Positions 23,011-64,000 of a DNA stretch of 64,000 bases are shown here, one piece after another. The DNA lies in NCBI GenBank assembly GCA_030141605.1, contig JAQGDQ010000228.1, forward strand, positions 296,312 through 360,311, read 5' to 3'. Both the position numbers and the translations under genes were made by a program. Numbering within the stretch: the first letter of the stretch is position 1; the number at the start of each line of letters is the position of its first letter. A model generated the notes under the pieces. That model did no database searches. It was not told the DNA's origin and saw only the letters and a list, made by a program, of their open reading frames with translations. The DNA is from Tubiluchus corallicola. Lineage: Eukaryota > Priapulida > Priapulimorpha > Priapulimorphida > Tubiluchidae.

Positions 23011-23991
23011 ATTCTGATATGTTAGGTAATACAGCATTTCCCAAGTTCTTTGTACAAAGTAACCTACTGATGTCAAAGTGCAACTTTTATTTGACTGGAA
23101 ATATTTTATAGACGTTAATTTAGAATTGATTAGATAAGACCTTTGAATTATTCACAGCAGCAAATTGGTTGTAAGCTTGCTGCAAATTATTGAAACTGTT
23201 TACATTCACAAAACAGTTTAACCAAATTTTTATTGTAATAGTGATGAATGCCGCTTGTTTTCAGGCACTAAAGTTCGCATTTTGACACTGCTGATTATAT
23301 GTACCCTGCTATTTTTTTAATACATTTAATGCAAATTTTTAATGTAGACAATGTGTTATGCTCGTTCCAGGGAAAAATATTACTTTTAAGTTAAATATGG
23401 CAGATATGAGAAATTATAGAAAAGCTACATAAATGTGAGAAGTTTTTCCAAAAGTAACATTTTTATGATTTTGTCAAAGTTGCACAAGAGCCTGTGATTC
23501 AGTAATTTAGATGAACAAACTCCTTAAACTTTATTTTGGTAGCCTATTTGTAGATTCTTATAAAGCTAAAAATTTGGTAAACTCAGCAATTCTATTATCT
23601 GTGTTTTTTTAATTAATACCGTACTGTTTTGAAACCAATGTAGACATTCATTAGCTTACAGATAAAATATTTTTATAACAAGCAAGTGCTGTATTCATTA
23701 CTGTGTATTTTTTACAGAGAAATTCTATCCTATTTTCATTTGGTCTAGTAATGTTTGTCTGTATTTGTTACTGGTCAAGTATTGGTTGTATGTGTTGTTC
23801 AATGTACACATTTATTACATTGTAGCAAGTGCAACACTTTCATGGGTTTGGTATCATTAACTTCAAAATATCTGTTATGCATGTTGTAATGTAGAAAGCT
23901 GAACTATCATCCATGCATCAAATCAGTCATATTTATATTTAAAATAGCAAGTTTGCTTTCAAATATTTTTTTTAACATAATTTGTAGTGCC

Positions 23992-24062
23992 TTGCATTTG
24001 TAATAATGAAGATTTGGTGAGAAATGTTATTTGCCAAGTTGGAACAGCAGACATGTGCAATG
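23992..24062 (+). promoter_or_regulatory. Candidate SECIS element in SELENOF 3' UTR
   Basis: About 980 bases after the stop codon there is ATGA (24006-24009), a 12-base spacer and AAA (24022-24024), the arrangement of a eukaryotic SECIS. Helix I can form from TTGCATTTGT (23992-24001) and ACATGTGCAA (24051-24060), with one mismatch and one wobble. Helix II can form from GATTTGG (24011-24017) and CCAAGTT (24034-24040), with wobble pairs, and a GGA at 24041-24043 faces the ATGA. The pairing was done by eye; helix II is shorter than usual unless the loop bases also pair. Confidence 0.72.
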
Positions 24063-24110
24063 GCTCTTTGCAAAGAGACCAATGTTACAATGTTATGAAA
24101 CTTACTTGCC

Positions 24111-24116
24111 AATAAA
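24111..24116 (+). terminator. Polyadenylation signal of SELENOF
   Basis: AATAAA about 50 bases after the SECIS candidate. No earlier signal in the 3' UTR would retain the SECIS. Confidence 0.75.
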
Positions 24117-25079
24117 GATGTATAACTTTACACACTTGTTAGACAGTTTAATTTTTCACCAACACTGACAAAAGGCTATAGCATATTTAAAAGATTGTTC
24201 TTGTGTTTAAATTGTCTTTGTTTTCGTATTGCCAAAATCTTTAAGGCTGCTGACATATCCTTTACGGGTCGAGCATAGAGCTGGAAGTTCTTAGATTGTT
24301 TTTTGCAACGAAACGATGCAGTATTGTTCGTGTTTTTCTATGATTGAAAAGTATTTGATTATTTAGGCATTTAGTAATCCAGGCATTTGATAGCCTATAG
24401 CGGTTTAGCTTGAACACTTGCATGCAGAGTCGTATTAAGGAAGTGTTTCGGTGCCCTAAGCATGTCACGCCTCATCCGATGTCGGCCTCAGATCGGACAA
24501 ACTTGATAGAAGTAGAAATTTAGAACTGCGAACAACAGGAATTTTTACTAAACACTACTTGTATGCACGTGCTTAATCTGCTTATGGGTTAATCTGGCCC
24601 TGCAGTTGCATGGTAATTAACATGAGCATACACATGATAACAAAATTGAACATACACATAATAATAACTTCAACGCTTGAAACTGTTTGAACATGTATTT
24701 CGTAACTGAATGATATAAAAGTGACGTCTTGTACGCGCATGTTAAAATTTGATTGAAATATTATGTTAAACAGGTAGTTAAAATGTTGTACTAAATAACT
24801 TTATTTCCCAACCTTTGTCGTACGATGTGAATTTACTATTCATACTGTGAAGTTAGAACTAGTTAAAAAGCTAACTATTGATATCGTGCTAGTCATTTGG
24901 CATTCATTATTTACATGTCCTCTTGAGTCTTAAATAAGTAATTGGCAGGATATTTTAATCTTGTCTTTTTTTATATAATATCTTCTTTACAGCACGACAA
25001 ACACGTCAACACAATAAAGACTAATATTGTTTACATTTCTACCCTACTGCTACTAGGTCATGTGACTACCTACTGCTGC
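24117..25079. other. No gene recognised
   Basis: AT-rich intergenic sequence between the SELENOF 3' end and a LINE fragment. Confidence 0.5.
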
Positions 25080-26064
25080 TACAACTTTTATGTTATTATA
25101 AATGTCAAAAAACATCTCAATTATTTCGCATATGAAACAATGTATTACCAAAAAAATATATGATTTCACTATACAATAGTCTTGTTTTGCCATACCTGAG
25201 CTACTGTGCAATCCTATGGATACAACGTTTGCCAGAAAGTTAAACAGTATCAGAACTTTGCAACGCAAATTCATCTCTCAGATGTATAACTTACAAAAAA
25301 GATCCCATATAGACATTTATTTCAAAGAAAACAGAATTTTATTATTTGATGATTTGGTAAAACTTAGATTAGTTGCGTATGTCTACAAAACTAAAATCTT
25401 TTCCAACAATTTTTGATAATCCCTTGAAACTAAATACGAATAAAATATTCGTATAAATAACACTAGGTACAATCCTATACACAACACTATGTACAATCTC
25501 TTTCAGATTCAATATTGCAGAACAAATGTAGCTGAACAATTTGTTACTTTTCCCGGACCACGTATGTGGAATAATTTAGACTATTCAGTTAAAAATAGCT
25601 CTTTTGTTAAAAAAATTAAGAAACATTTAAACGTAAAATCTTCAACTCGTATAGTACTTCATAGTTTTTTCCTTTCCTCTTAACCCAGTAAAGTTCATTG
25701 TCTACACTATAATCGTTATTTGTTAAATTCAGTTTTAGGTTCATACACCATCGGCAGTCACAGTATGGTGCAAGCCATGGTGTATTCGTATAATTTACCA
25801 ATTATTATGAATTTTATCATTTACTGAATTCATTATTACACGTGATTGCACGTTGGCACATTGGTTTCTCATTATAGCCCCAAAATTTTTATTTACTTAC
25901 TCCTTTTCTACATGCATTTGTATAGAGATTCTTTTCCTTGTTTCTGTTTCACATTCAGCCGTTTTTACAGCTATTATAAGCTTCTTGAATTGCTACAGTA
26001 GTATTATCATTAATAGATACTAATTGTTATCATTATGTCCGTTAATTTAAACTAAAATTATGCA

Positions 26065-26438
26065 ATGATTGTTGTGGAGATCCACTAGAATATTGTAGAA
26101 TGTTCTATAGTATAGTAGAACTAATCTTTTTCCTGTAGAAGCAATCGTAGATTCTAGAATTTTCTATACGCGATGCGCGTAGTTGTTTCTAGATTGTTCT
26201 GGTTCCATTTGCATTGATATATAAGGCAGATCTGGCCGCTCAGTTTTGTTCTCATATTCTCAGATTAATTTCAGATTCTCTGATTAGTGTGCTATTTCCC
26301 TATCACTTGTCTGTACATATTTCGCGTTCCTTCATACTTTGTGTTGTGGAATTCTCACACAATAAACCAGTTTAATTTGACAACGTGTTTTCTGGTTTTC
26401 TCTACGAGCCTTCCGAGGGAAAGAAACACAACAATGAT
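26065..26438 (+). mobile_element. Solo LTR (copia-like) with 5-bp target duplication
   Basis: The LTR runs from 26070 (TGTTGTGG) to 26433 (CACAACA), 364 bases, with inverted TGTTGTG/CACAACA ends. ATGAT flanks it on both sides (26065-26069 and 26434-26438), a perfect 5-bp target duplication. A TATA box (TATATAAG, 26218-26225) and AATAAA (26361-26366) mark U3, R and U5. Both target copies are intact and no internal region is present, so it arose by recombination between two LTRs of a full element. The TGTTG...CAACA ends are typical of Ty1/copia; the orientation follows TATA then AATAAA. Confidence 0.93.
26088..26199 (+). promoter_or_regulatory. Heat-shock-element-like arrays in the solo LTR
   Basis: Three groups of alternating GAA/TTC at 5-base spacing lie upstream of the TATA box. 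26088-26105 is GAAnnTTGnnGAAnnTTC, 26152-26164 is TTCnnGAAnnTTC (perfect), and 26187-26199 is TTCnnGATnnTTC. Heat-shock factor binds such inverted pentamers. Function is inferred from the pattern. Confidence 0.6.
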
Positions 26439-26512
26439 GTATATTATATGTACATGTTACAAGTATGATATATTATTGATGTGATATAAATAAATTGAAT
26501 TGAATTGAATTG

Positions 26513-29500
26513 AAAAACAGTCTATGTCCTCCGATTATCAAAAAATGCAGGAAACTACACAGCTTTGGACAGCAAGCATTATCCTCATCATTGCCCAGTG
26601 TACATTTCAATGTAGAACTGGGAAATCTGCTGCTTAGTAAGTTAACAGTCTAAGCCAAAGTGTTCGAAACAACCTGCTTTTCGGGAAAACAAAACTATAG
26701 AAATCAGAAGTAAAGAAAATTATTTTTGCCATAGTAATATTCTTTTCTGAAAGACCAGAACATCTGAAACCTAAGCTAATTTTAGTTAACGTGATCCATT
26801 TTGAGAATTACTAATTGTAATTTATATCATTCATTTCGTCTCATCTAGTCCTTTCATTGGATGTGCTACAATCCAGTGCTGCTCGACTCTCGGGGCATTT
26901 ATATCCTGAACCTCAAATGTTAGTTTTTACCCCCTAGTAGAAAATTTCCTGCAGGCACATGAGCCACTTTCAGTGATGCACAAGACCGTGACCCCCGCCT
27001 ACCTATATGTACTAAATATTGTGGCCCTACCTCCAAAACTGTAGGAACAACTAGAGCTTAACGAAAACTAATTCAAGAAATACCTACTCTGTGATCACTT
27101 TGCCCAGGGAATTTGTTTTGTGAATTTTGTTTTGTAGCCCTCTGCTTCTAAAACGTCACCACAAGTAGGTACCCCTAACTTTGCATTTTGGACCCTATCT
27201 CGAAACTTTGATAGATTCAAATTTCTGGAAAAATGCTTATGGCACATCCACGCCAGAATACCTAAATGCCTATGAAAAAATATGAAAGCCCTAGCAGAAA
27301 CATAGGTCTAAGTAATGAACTATTATTTTGGCAAGCTAATATCAATGAAAATAAGCTAGTCCTGGTGTTGCTGAATTTAGTAACAGTTAATAGGAGCTCC
27401 GCCTAGTTTCATTACTAAGGTTTCAGGTTTTCCCTCAATAGACGGCGCATCATGATGCTTAAGAAAGGACATTATGAGTAAAACTTTTCAGCATCTATGC
27501 TAGAGCTGCGCTTGCTGATGCTGCCATCGAGGCCTTCACAGGAAAAATGCAATGACTTATTTTAGAGCTAACAAAGAGTTTTCCCTGAGAAGTGTGAGAA
27601 TACCAGAGTAAGTAGTGAATTCAGCAAAATAATTATCCACAGTCTAAAAATTTGTCAGAAGCAATTCGAGCTAATCAATGCACATACTCATTTGCAAATC
27701 AGAATGATGTTTTCAGCGTTCTGCATCTTAAAAAAACTAACCGCGGTAATTAATTACACGCAGTCTTAATTTTAAGAATGCCAGTTTATGGTGGACTGTT
27801 TGTCATCTGTTAAAAATGAGACTGAGACTATATTTGAACTCCGTACTTTTAGATTTTGGATTGCACATTAGGTATTTGCTAAACCACCAAAACAGGAATT
27901 CAAGAACAAGCGAGTCCAAGACTCAAAACTGCCAACAATTGCATGTGTTAGTACCTTCACACTATATACAAACATGTACAGCTGCTTATGGTTCTTCCCA
28001 TCATTAATTGTAACAATGTAGCAGATTTACACTGTGTGGAAAGTCTGTACATTACTGACATTTGTTAGGTTAGTAACATTAGGGTCAAAACCACACAATG
28101 CCCTATATTACATAATCAGATCTCTTCTAGTTTGTATTTCTTTATAGAAGATGAGGCAGTGCAAGCTCAAGGAAGAAAAACATAGGTAGGTTCCCTAGCT
28201 ACAAAATTACGATATTGTGTGCTTTTTAGCCACAATACTGCCTATCCACCCATCCATAGTCTACTATAGTCAAAAACAATTAAAATAGTTTCACAACACC
28301 GCTTCGTAGACAGTTTTCGGAATTTCAAACAATGTACGGAAGTAAAATGGAAACGGATGACGGACGGGATGACAAGACAGTCATCTGATGATATGACATG
28401 ACAAGATATGCAAAAATGTAGACTCCTAGTCTTATACTGCAAAAGAAGCTGACTGACAAAGTCATTTCACCTGTTTTTTCATTTTGGTTCCTGTCGCTGT
28501 GACCTTTGGCTCAGAGGTCACCTTTTCTATACCATCCTATATGATGTGAGGTGCTGTACTGCAACTTCTGCGATTCTAGTTCTTATACTTAGGGAGTTAT
28601 TTCATATGACCCCGGTTTCCGGCTTTAGCTCCTATCTCTGGTCCTTAAGGAATTCCAGGTTTTTGTAACCCCAGCAATGTCTAAATACCCGTGAAAACAA
28701 TTGAAAAAAAGGAAAGCCTAAAGAAGAGAAGTAAGGCCGCTTGCCCATAATTTTCATACGTTGGCTACTATCTCGGGCCAATAAGAGTTCCACTTTTTAA
28801 AATACCAGGGGCACATCTATCCTGTTAATACCTAAATACTTGTGAAAAAAATGAAAAAGTAAAAGTTCTACGAGGAGATGCAGAAAAATGGAATGATACC
28901 CGCTGCCATCCTGCCACTGACCCATTGACCACGGGCCAAAAGTCGCCACACTGCTGCCTTTCCTGCCCTAGACTACCCGTCCTGTGAGTGAGTTTCGTGA
29001 CCCTAGATTGCAAGGCTTTCGAGTTATGCGAAATGATTCATTGATTATGTTTACAGCGAATAAATAAATAACCGTAGGAGAATGAAGAATATTTGCTAAC
29101 TTTTAATTAAATTGAATTGATGAAGAGCTGTGGATTTATGGATTGCAATAGTGAGATAGCAAACGTGCTGTAGGTATCTAGGAAATCGACAAGACAGAGG
29201 ATACGACGATCAAAAGGATGACGTTTAACAAATCCCCAAGAAACGGCAAATAGAATTGGGGCCTTTCCGTGGACCTGGGCAATGCAAGAGAGAAGGTCTA
29301 ATTTTCGACCAGAAAACGGGAACAATTCTGCCAATAAAAGCATAGTATTACTAATGAAAAAGACCGATATCAAATTCCCCATCCCGTAATAAATCACTAA
29401 AACTGCTTTGCTATAAACTTTTTGTAAATTAGAATGCACGTGCAAGTCTCATTTGAACTTGCCTGTATCTGTTTCGTAAAGTAAAAAACATTATCTGCAG

Positions 29501-29640
29501 TATTGCGGTTAATTTCTTTGTCATCAGCGTCATCATCGTTGCTGTAATTGTTTTTGCTTAAATTCTTGCGTAAAATTTTAACTTAAGCTAAAAATAACTA
29601 AGTCGATTTTTTGTATTTGTATATAGTACACTATCCTGCA
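26513..29640. repeat. Degenerate repetitive DNA, no gene recognised
   Basis: A loose motif recurs: a 'tatctcggrcc ... attcca' part followed by 'aatacctaaata.ctgtgaaaaaa.atgaaaa'. It appears near 27195-27290, 28635-28712 and 28750-28862, with a weaker version in the DNA element at 8770-8860. A 112-codon frame at 29107-29445 (minus) has no recognised domain. Confidence 0.45.
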
Positions 29641-29699
29641 ACAATCTGTGGTTCTAAAATTTGCTTCTTCTTGGCTTGTGGCTGATAATATTTACCGAA

Positions 29700-29895
29700 T
29701 CTTTAATAGTAGGTTCGGTTTCACAAGATTGATGTTACTATTTTCAGTGCTTATTTCGGTTTTGTTTTCAGGGCTTGTTTCAGTTTTCAATTTTGCTTTC
29801 AATGCTTATTCTAGTTTTGCTTTCAGGGCTTGTTTCAGTTTTCAATTTTGTTTTCAATGCTTATTTCAGTTTTCAGCTTTGTTTTCAAGTTTTAT
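29700..29895 (+). repeat. Minisatellite, unit about 56 bases
   Basis: About two and a half imperfect copies of a unit like 'ttttcagggcttgtttcagttttcaa...tttcaatgcttatt'. It encodes only hydrophobic low-complexity frames. Confidence 0.7.
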
Positions 29896-30194
29896 GTATG
29901 CTTATTTCACAACAGTTATTATTTGCTACTTTATACTTGTCCACTTCTGATTTGTTTTTGTTTTTCAGCTGTTTAGTTTAATTAGCCAAGCAAATGTCTG
30001 TTGCTTTGTGTTTTTTTGATATATATTGGTATATTGTTTTGTCACTTAAAACTGTAACTCGACTCGCTCTTCATTTGTTATCATTTTATCATTATCGCGC
30101 ATCAGTTTTTTTGTTTTTTGCGCATTCAGTTTTTTTGACAGGATTTTCTTTGTTTCATCCTAGCTTATATCATCGCTTGATTTTCTTCTACTAA

Positions 30195-30341
30195 TTTTAA
30201 CTAGAAGGGTGGCTGATTCGCTAACCGCTACGGTTTTTTGCCATCCTTTCTCTGCTAATAACTTATTTGGTTTATGTACTTGATATTATTATGTACAATT
30301 ACAAGAGATGAATAAATTTATCTGAATCTGAATCTGAAGTT
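30195..30341 (+). mobile_element. Retroelement 3' UTR with (TCTGAA)n tail
   Basis: Contains AGAAGGGTGGCTGATTCGC, then CTACGGTTTTTTGCCATCC, a stem similar to the ends of the other LINEs here. It then has ACAAGAGATGAATAAATTTA and three TCTGAA units. The coding part is not recognisable upstream. Confidence 0.65.
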
Positions 30342-30684
30342 AAAATCTGTTTATTAGTGTAGCCTGCGCACATATATAATCCAACATTCCGAAACTAATC
30401 ATGGCATTTTTCTTTGTTGTCAAATCAGACAAATTGAAAGACCAAATTTCACAGTCTTCTCGGACTAGAGGTTCTTGACGAGGGTTTTACTCCGACTTTT
30501 CAGACCTACAAAAAAGAATACTTTTCATTACGGTGAAGTCCGGAACCAGGTCATCGGGTAGATTTTGTACAGAAAGTTTTCAACAACAGAATCTGCAAAA
30601 ACGATGAATAGTAGTATGGCGCTTCGTAATTAACATTGGAGTTAGGCACAAATGGAGATGCACAAACAAATCAATTGTATTACT

Positions 30685-30729
30685 TTACATCTTTTCAGAC
30701 CTTATTAGAATTGTATCGCATGGCATAAA
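30685..30729 (-). CDS. Tentative last TMC exon
   Basis: On the minus strand CTTTCTCAG precedes 14 codons (FMPCDTILIRSEKM) and TAA. The phase fits the preceding exon (31175-31658). The pyrimidine tract is modest and the peptide has no recognisable homology, so another terminal exon is possible. If the 31175 donor is skipped, the frame instead runs on to a stop near 31118. Confidence 0.3.
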   Translation of the reverse strand, partial: FMPCDTILIRSEKM

Positions 30730-31174
30730 CTGAGAAAGGCGTTTGTTTAAGAGCGAAGAGAAAGCGGTAGCTCAGCAGTCACCGCGTGTACTTAGCAACA
30801 TAAATTTTGTAATTAAAGAGCGTGTAAATGGCCTGCAAGAAAATTGCGCTCAGGTGGCTTCAACAGTCAAAAGCACGATTCATAGGCACACCATCTCATC
30901 TTAGAGGATTTGTATCATTATTCTTGATAACGAATTAGGTTACGGTCCTGCCACACCTTCAAAATAATTAGGATCTATCTTTGAGTACTGGATAATGCTT
31001 GCGCAGCCTAAAAAGTTTATATTGTTATAAGTTATACGCAGGTTACTAGCTCATGGGTCGTGCGAAGATGTAATTTCAATTCTTAGAGATAAAATACTAT
31101 AGAAATTATTGTAATAACTAATCTTGTATGACAATAATAATAGTACACATTAGGCCGTACCTGTCAAAACTTAC

Positions 31175-61895
<30,721 letters not shown>

Positions 61896-62895
61896 CTGTG
61901 TAAGAGAAAATTAGGTGAAAATAACCATAAGTTAATTTCTTCACAGATTTTTCACATGTTATAGCTGTGACGCGTTGTAATAGCATATAAAAGTATATAC
62001 TATTATACGCTATATTATTAAATTTTCCTAGCGCTTTTAATAGTGGATGACATGTAGTATTTCTTAGTTTAATGTAAATTTTAACTTTTATATAGCAAAT
62101 TTATGCACTGAAATAAGCTATAAATAAAAATAAATAAATTTATAAGATTCGTCTACACACCAGTTTTTTCTAAAATATCATTATAATATTTAAATATCAT
62201 TTCACTTAACGACCTTGATATCTGACATTAAGGTTAATTGTAGAATAGATAAAATTAATATTTTCACGTGTAACAAAACCCGTATTGGTATGAATGCCAA
62301 ATGTTTACATTCTCTAGATTCGTAATTTACAGGTGTTTCCTAACACAACATATTATTATAATCTTCAACCACCTGGCTCTTCAGTGCATTCTCCAAAAGA
62401 TAGTTAATTTTGTATTGACCCTTACAGCTTTCGGTGTATTAGCAAACTATTTTCCCTTCTGTATGGTTGTAGTGCTAGACAAAATGTATTTAGATGACGA
62501 CATCCCTTACTTTAATGTTACAATTAGACTCTAAACTTTCTCTGTATTTGTTAGGCTATAAAATTCACAAAAATTTTATGTGAAATGCATTTTGAACTCA
62601 GACATCTATTTTCAGGAAGAAATATTTTAAGACATTCGAAAGGAACTATATAATTGACATCCGTTTAGGCGTTTAGCTATAGACAACTGAAGCTAGATCG
62701 CAGGATTAAAATGTGGGTAAAAATGATAGACATCTACTGAATGAAATGTTTTATATCTGTAACTGTAGTATTTTTTATTATTTCTCAATGAGTGTAGTTT
62801 TAGACGTTTTTGTAATTATAATTGTAATTGTATTTGTAATTGTAATTGTGAGTGTATATTTTTATGTAATTTATGACCTAGCTGTCGAAACAAAT

Positions 62896-63030
62896 AATCT
62901 AATCTGATCTGATCTGATCTGATCTGATCTGATCGGATCGGATCGGATCGAATCGAATCGAATCGAATCGAATCGAATCGAATCGAATCGAATCGAATCG
63001 AATCGAATCGAATCGAATCGAATCTAATCT
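62896..63030 (+). repeat. Pentanucleotide array with changing unit
   Basis: Blocks of AATCT, then GATCT, then GATCG, then AATCG (the longest, about 17 units), then AATCT again, each differing by one base. It abuts the right inverted-repeat arm. Confidence 0.97.
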
Positions 63031-63889
63031 AATGGGCAATAACCATGCAAAGCAGCGTTTCAATGATTATAATCACACAAAAGTTTTTGAACAAAAGGGT
63101 TTCTCTTAAAATCCGAGTTGGGATCTTATCTACTTTCGGAAACCCGCACTTTTTTACAACAAAGCACTAAGGACTATAATAACAACAACCGAATTAGACG
63201 TTTTTGAAAAAAACGTTTGTAGGGCTAAAGACGTACGCGAATATTGCATTTATAATTGCAATTCATAAATGCAAAGAGCCCGCGATAGAATCAATTGTGT
63301 AGATATAGATGGTTATCTGCCAGAAAACCCTTGATATTGCGGTTTTCTTTTTGAATTACAAATAAGCCTTAAATTTTTAAAGTTTGGCGAAACTGGGAAT
63401 GCTGTATTTAATCAAAACACGGCTGTGATGAACCGCGATGTTTAAATAGTTATTAATTATTTAACTGTTCTCACATTTCTATAATAATGTTATTTAAAGC
63501 TCACAAAAAATTACGCATAACTAAGGCACACGGTGTATCTACTGGCATTGTAAAATGAGTGTGATAACAACACTGAAATTCTGAGAGTGAAGTTAATAAA
63601 ATTAATAATGCAGTAAGGCCTGACATTATAACATTATGGCACCACTTAGTTATACGTAATTATGGCAGTGACCAGCATGCAAGGCCCTTCTAAACTCTTT
63701 GCCCAAATTAGTATGATTTTGAAAACCATAACCGTAACATTATAAACATTATTACATTACAGTAATAATAATAATAATAATAGCAGAAATACTTATTTTT
63801 AATGCGGAAATACGTCTCCAGACGTTTCGCATAGAATTTTGCGAAAAAAAAGTCCATGTCTGTGCATACTTTTGCGGACACTATAAACT

Positions 63890-63960
<71 letters not shown>

Positions 63961-64000
63961 CTCTCTCTCTCTCTCTCTCTCCCTCCTCCCCCTCTCTCTC
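63021..64000 (-). repeat. Right arm of a large inverted repeat, open at window end
   Basis: Reverse complement of the left arm with a few differences: one base missing near 63140 (TTTCCGAAAG for TTTCCCGAAAG on the minus strand), nine bases missing near 63526, and one base missing near 63750. It ends inside the (TC)n tract at the window edge, so the arm probably continues. Confidence 0.95.

Larger units (their letters stand above)
25080..26511 (+). mobile_element. LINE 3' end, interrupted by a solo LTR
   Basis: At 25170-25690 the frame fragments encode KLNSIRTLQRKFISQMYN, LLFDDLVKLRLVAYVYK, TFPGPRMWNNLDYSVKNSSF and VKKIKKHLN, the C-terminal region of a CR1-like LINE reverse transcriptase, with several stops. 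The 3' UTR resumes after the LTR and ends in ATAAATAAATTGAATTGAATTGAATTG at 26484-26511, a (GAATT)n tail. Confidence 0.8.

Noticed and set aside
23243-23290. Alternative SECIS starting at GATGAATGCCGC
   Set aside because: A short ATGCG/CGCAT pairing exists, but the AA needed in the apical loop is about 25 bases from ATGA instead of 10-13.
23463-23500. Alternative SECIS ATGATTTTGTCAAAG
   Set aside because: Helix II would be only six pairs and no helix I can form around it.

Overview
This is an AT-rich, intron-rich stretch of animal nuclear DNA. Genes are split into short exons with GT/AG borders, repeats of many kinds fill the introns, and LINE, LTR, DNA-transposon and SINE remnants are common. 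The mix (a selenoprotein F gene, a TMC channel gene, a collagen-like exon, CR1/jockey-like LINEs with microsatellite tails) suggests a marine invertebrate. I cannot name the species or phylum from the sequence alone.

Three host genes can be supported. (1) A collagen-like exon on the minus strand at 1397-1882 with 51 uninterrupted Gly-X-Y triplets. (2) SELENOF (selenoprotein F/Sep15) on the plus strand at about 20.35-24.12 kb. Three coding exons are visible. The middle one has an in-frame TGA at the known selenocysteine position, the 3' UTR holds a good SECIS candidate, and AATAAA follows at 24111. The signal-peptide exon was not found. (3) A TMC (transmembrane channel-like) gene of the TMC1/2/3 group on the minus strand, covering about half the window. 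Nineteen consecutive exons from 52777 down to 31175 were placed by splice signals, and every junction keeps frame. A probable additional N-terminal exon lies at 61813-61895, and a tentative last exon at 30685-30729. The model runs from the cytosolic N-terminal helices through ten membrane segments to a long acidic, Ser/Thr-rich cytosolic tail. The true start codon was not found and may lie beyond the window.

Layout: 0-1 kb LINE end plus (TAC)n; 1.4-1.9 kb collagen exon; 2-3.6 kb LINE (minus); 3.7-6.4 kb scrambled Ty3/gypsy pieces; 7.1-8 kb LINE (plus); 8.3-10 kb DNA element with palindromic subterminal repeats; 10-13 kb mostly featureless; 13.17-14.14 kb pogo-like element with clean TIRs; 14-17 kb featureless; 17.2-19.7 kb LINE (minus); 20-24 kb SELENOF; 25-26.5 kb LINE with a solo LTR inside it; 26.5-30.3 kb degenerate repeats and a LINE tail; 30.7-62 kb TMC with repeat-filled introns; 59.3-64 kb a large inverted repeat that runs off the window end.

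The most striking items are: the Sec TGA plus SECIS pair; a 211-codon TMC exon carrying 13 N-glycosylation sequons; a minisatellite just downstream of a TMC exon that appears to copy the real 5' splice junction; a solo LTR with heat-shock-element-like arrays and a perfect 5-bp target duplication; 21-bp palindromic arrays in a DNA element; and the roughly 1-kb inverted-repeat arms.
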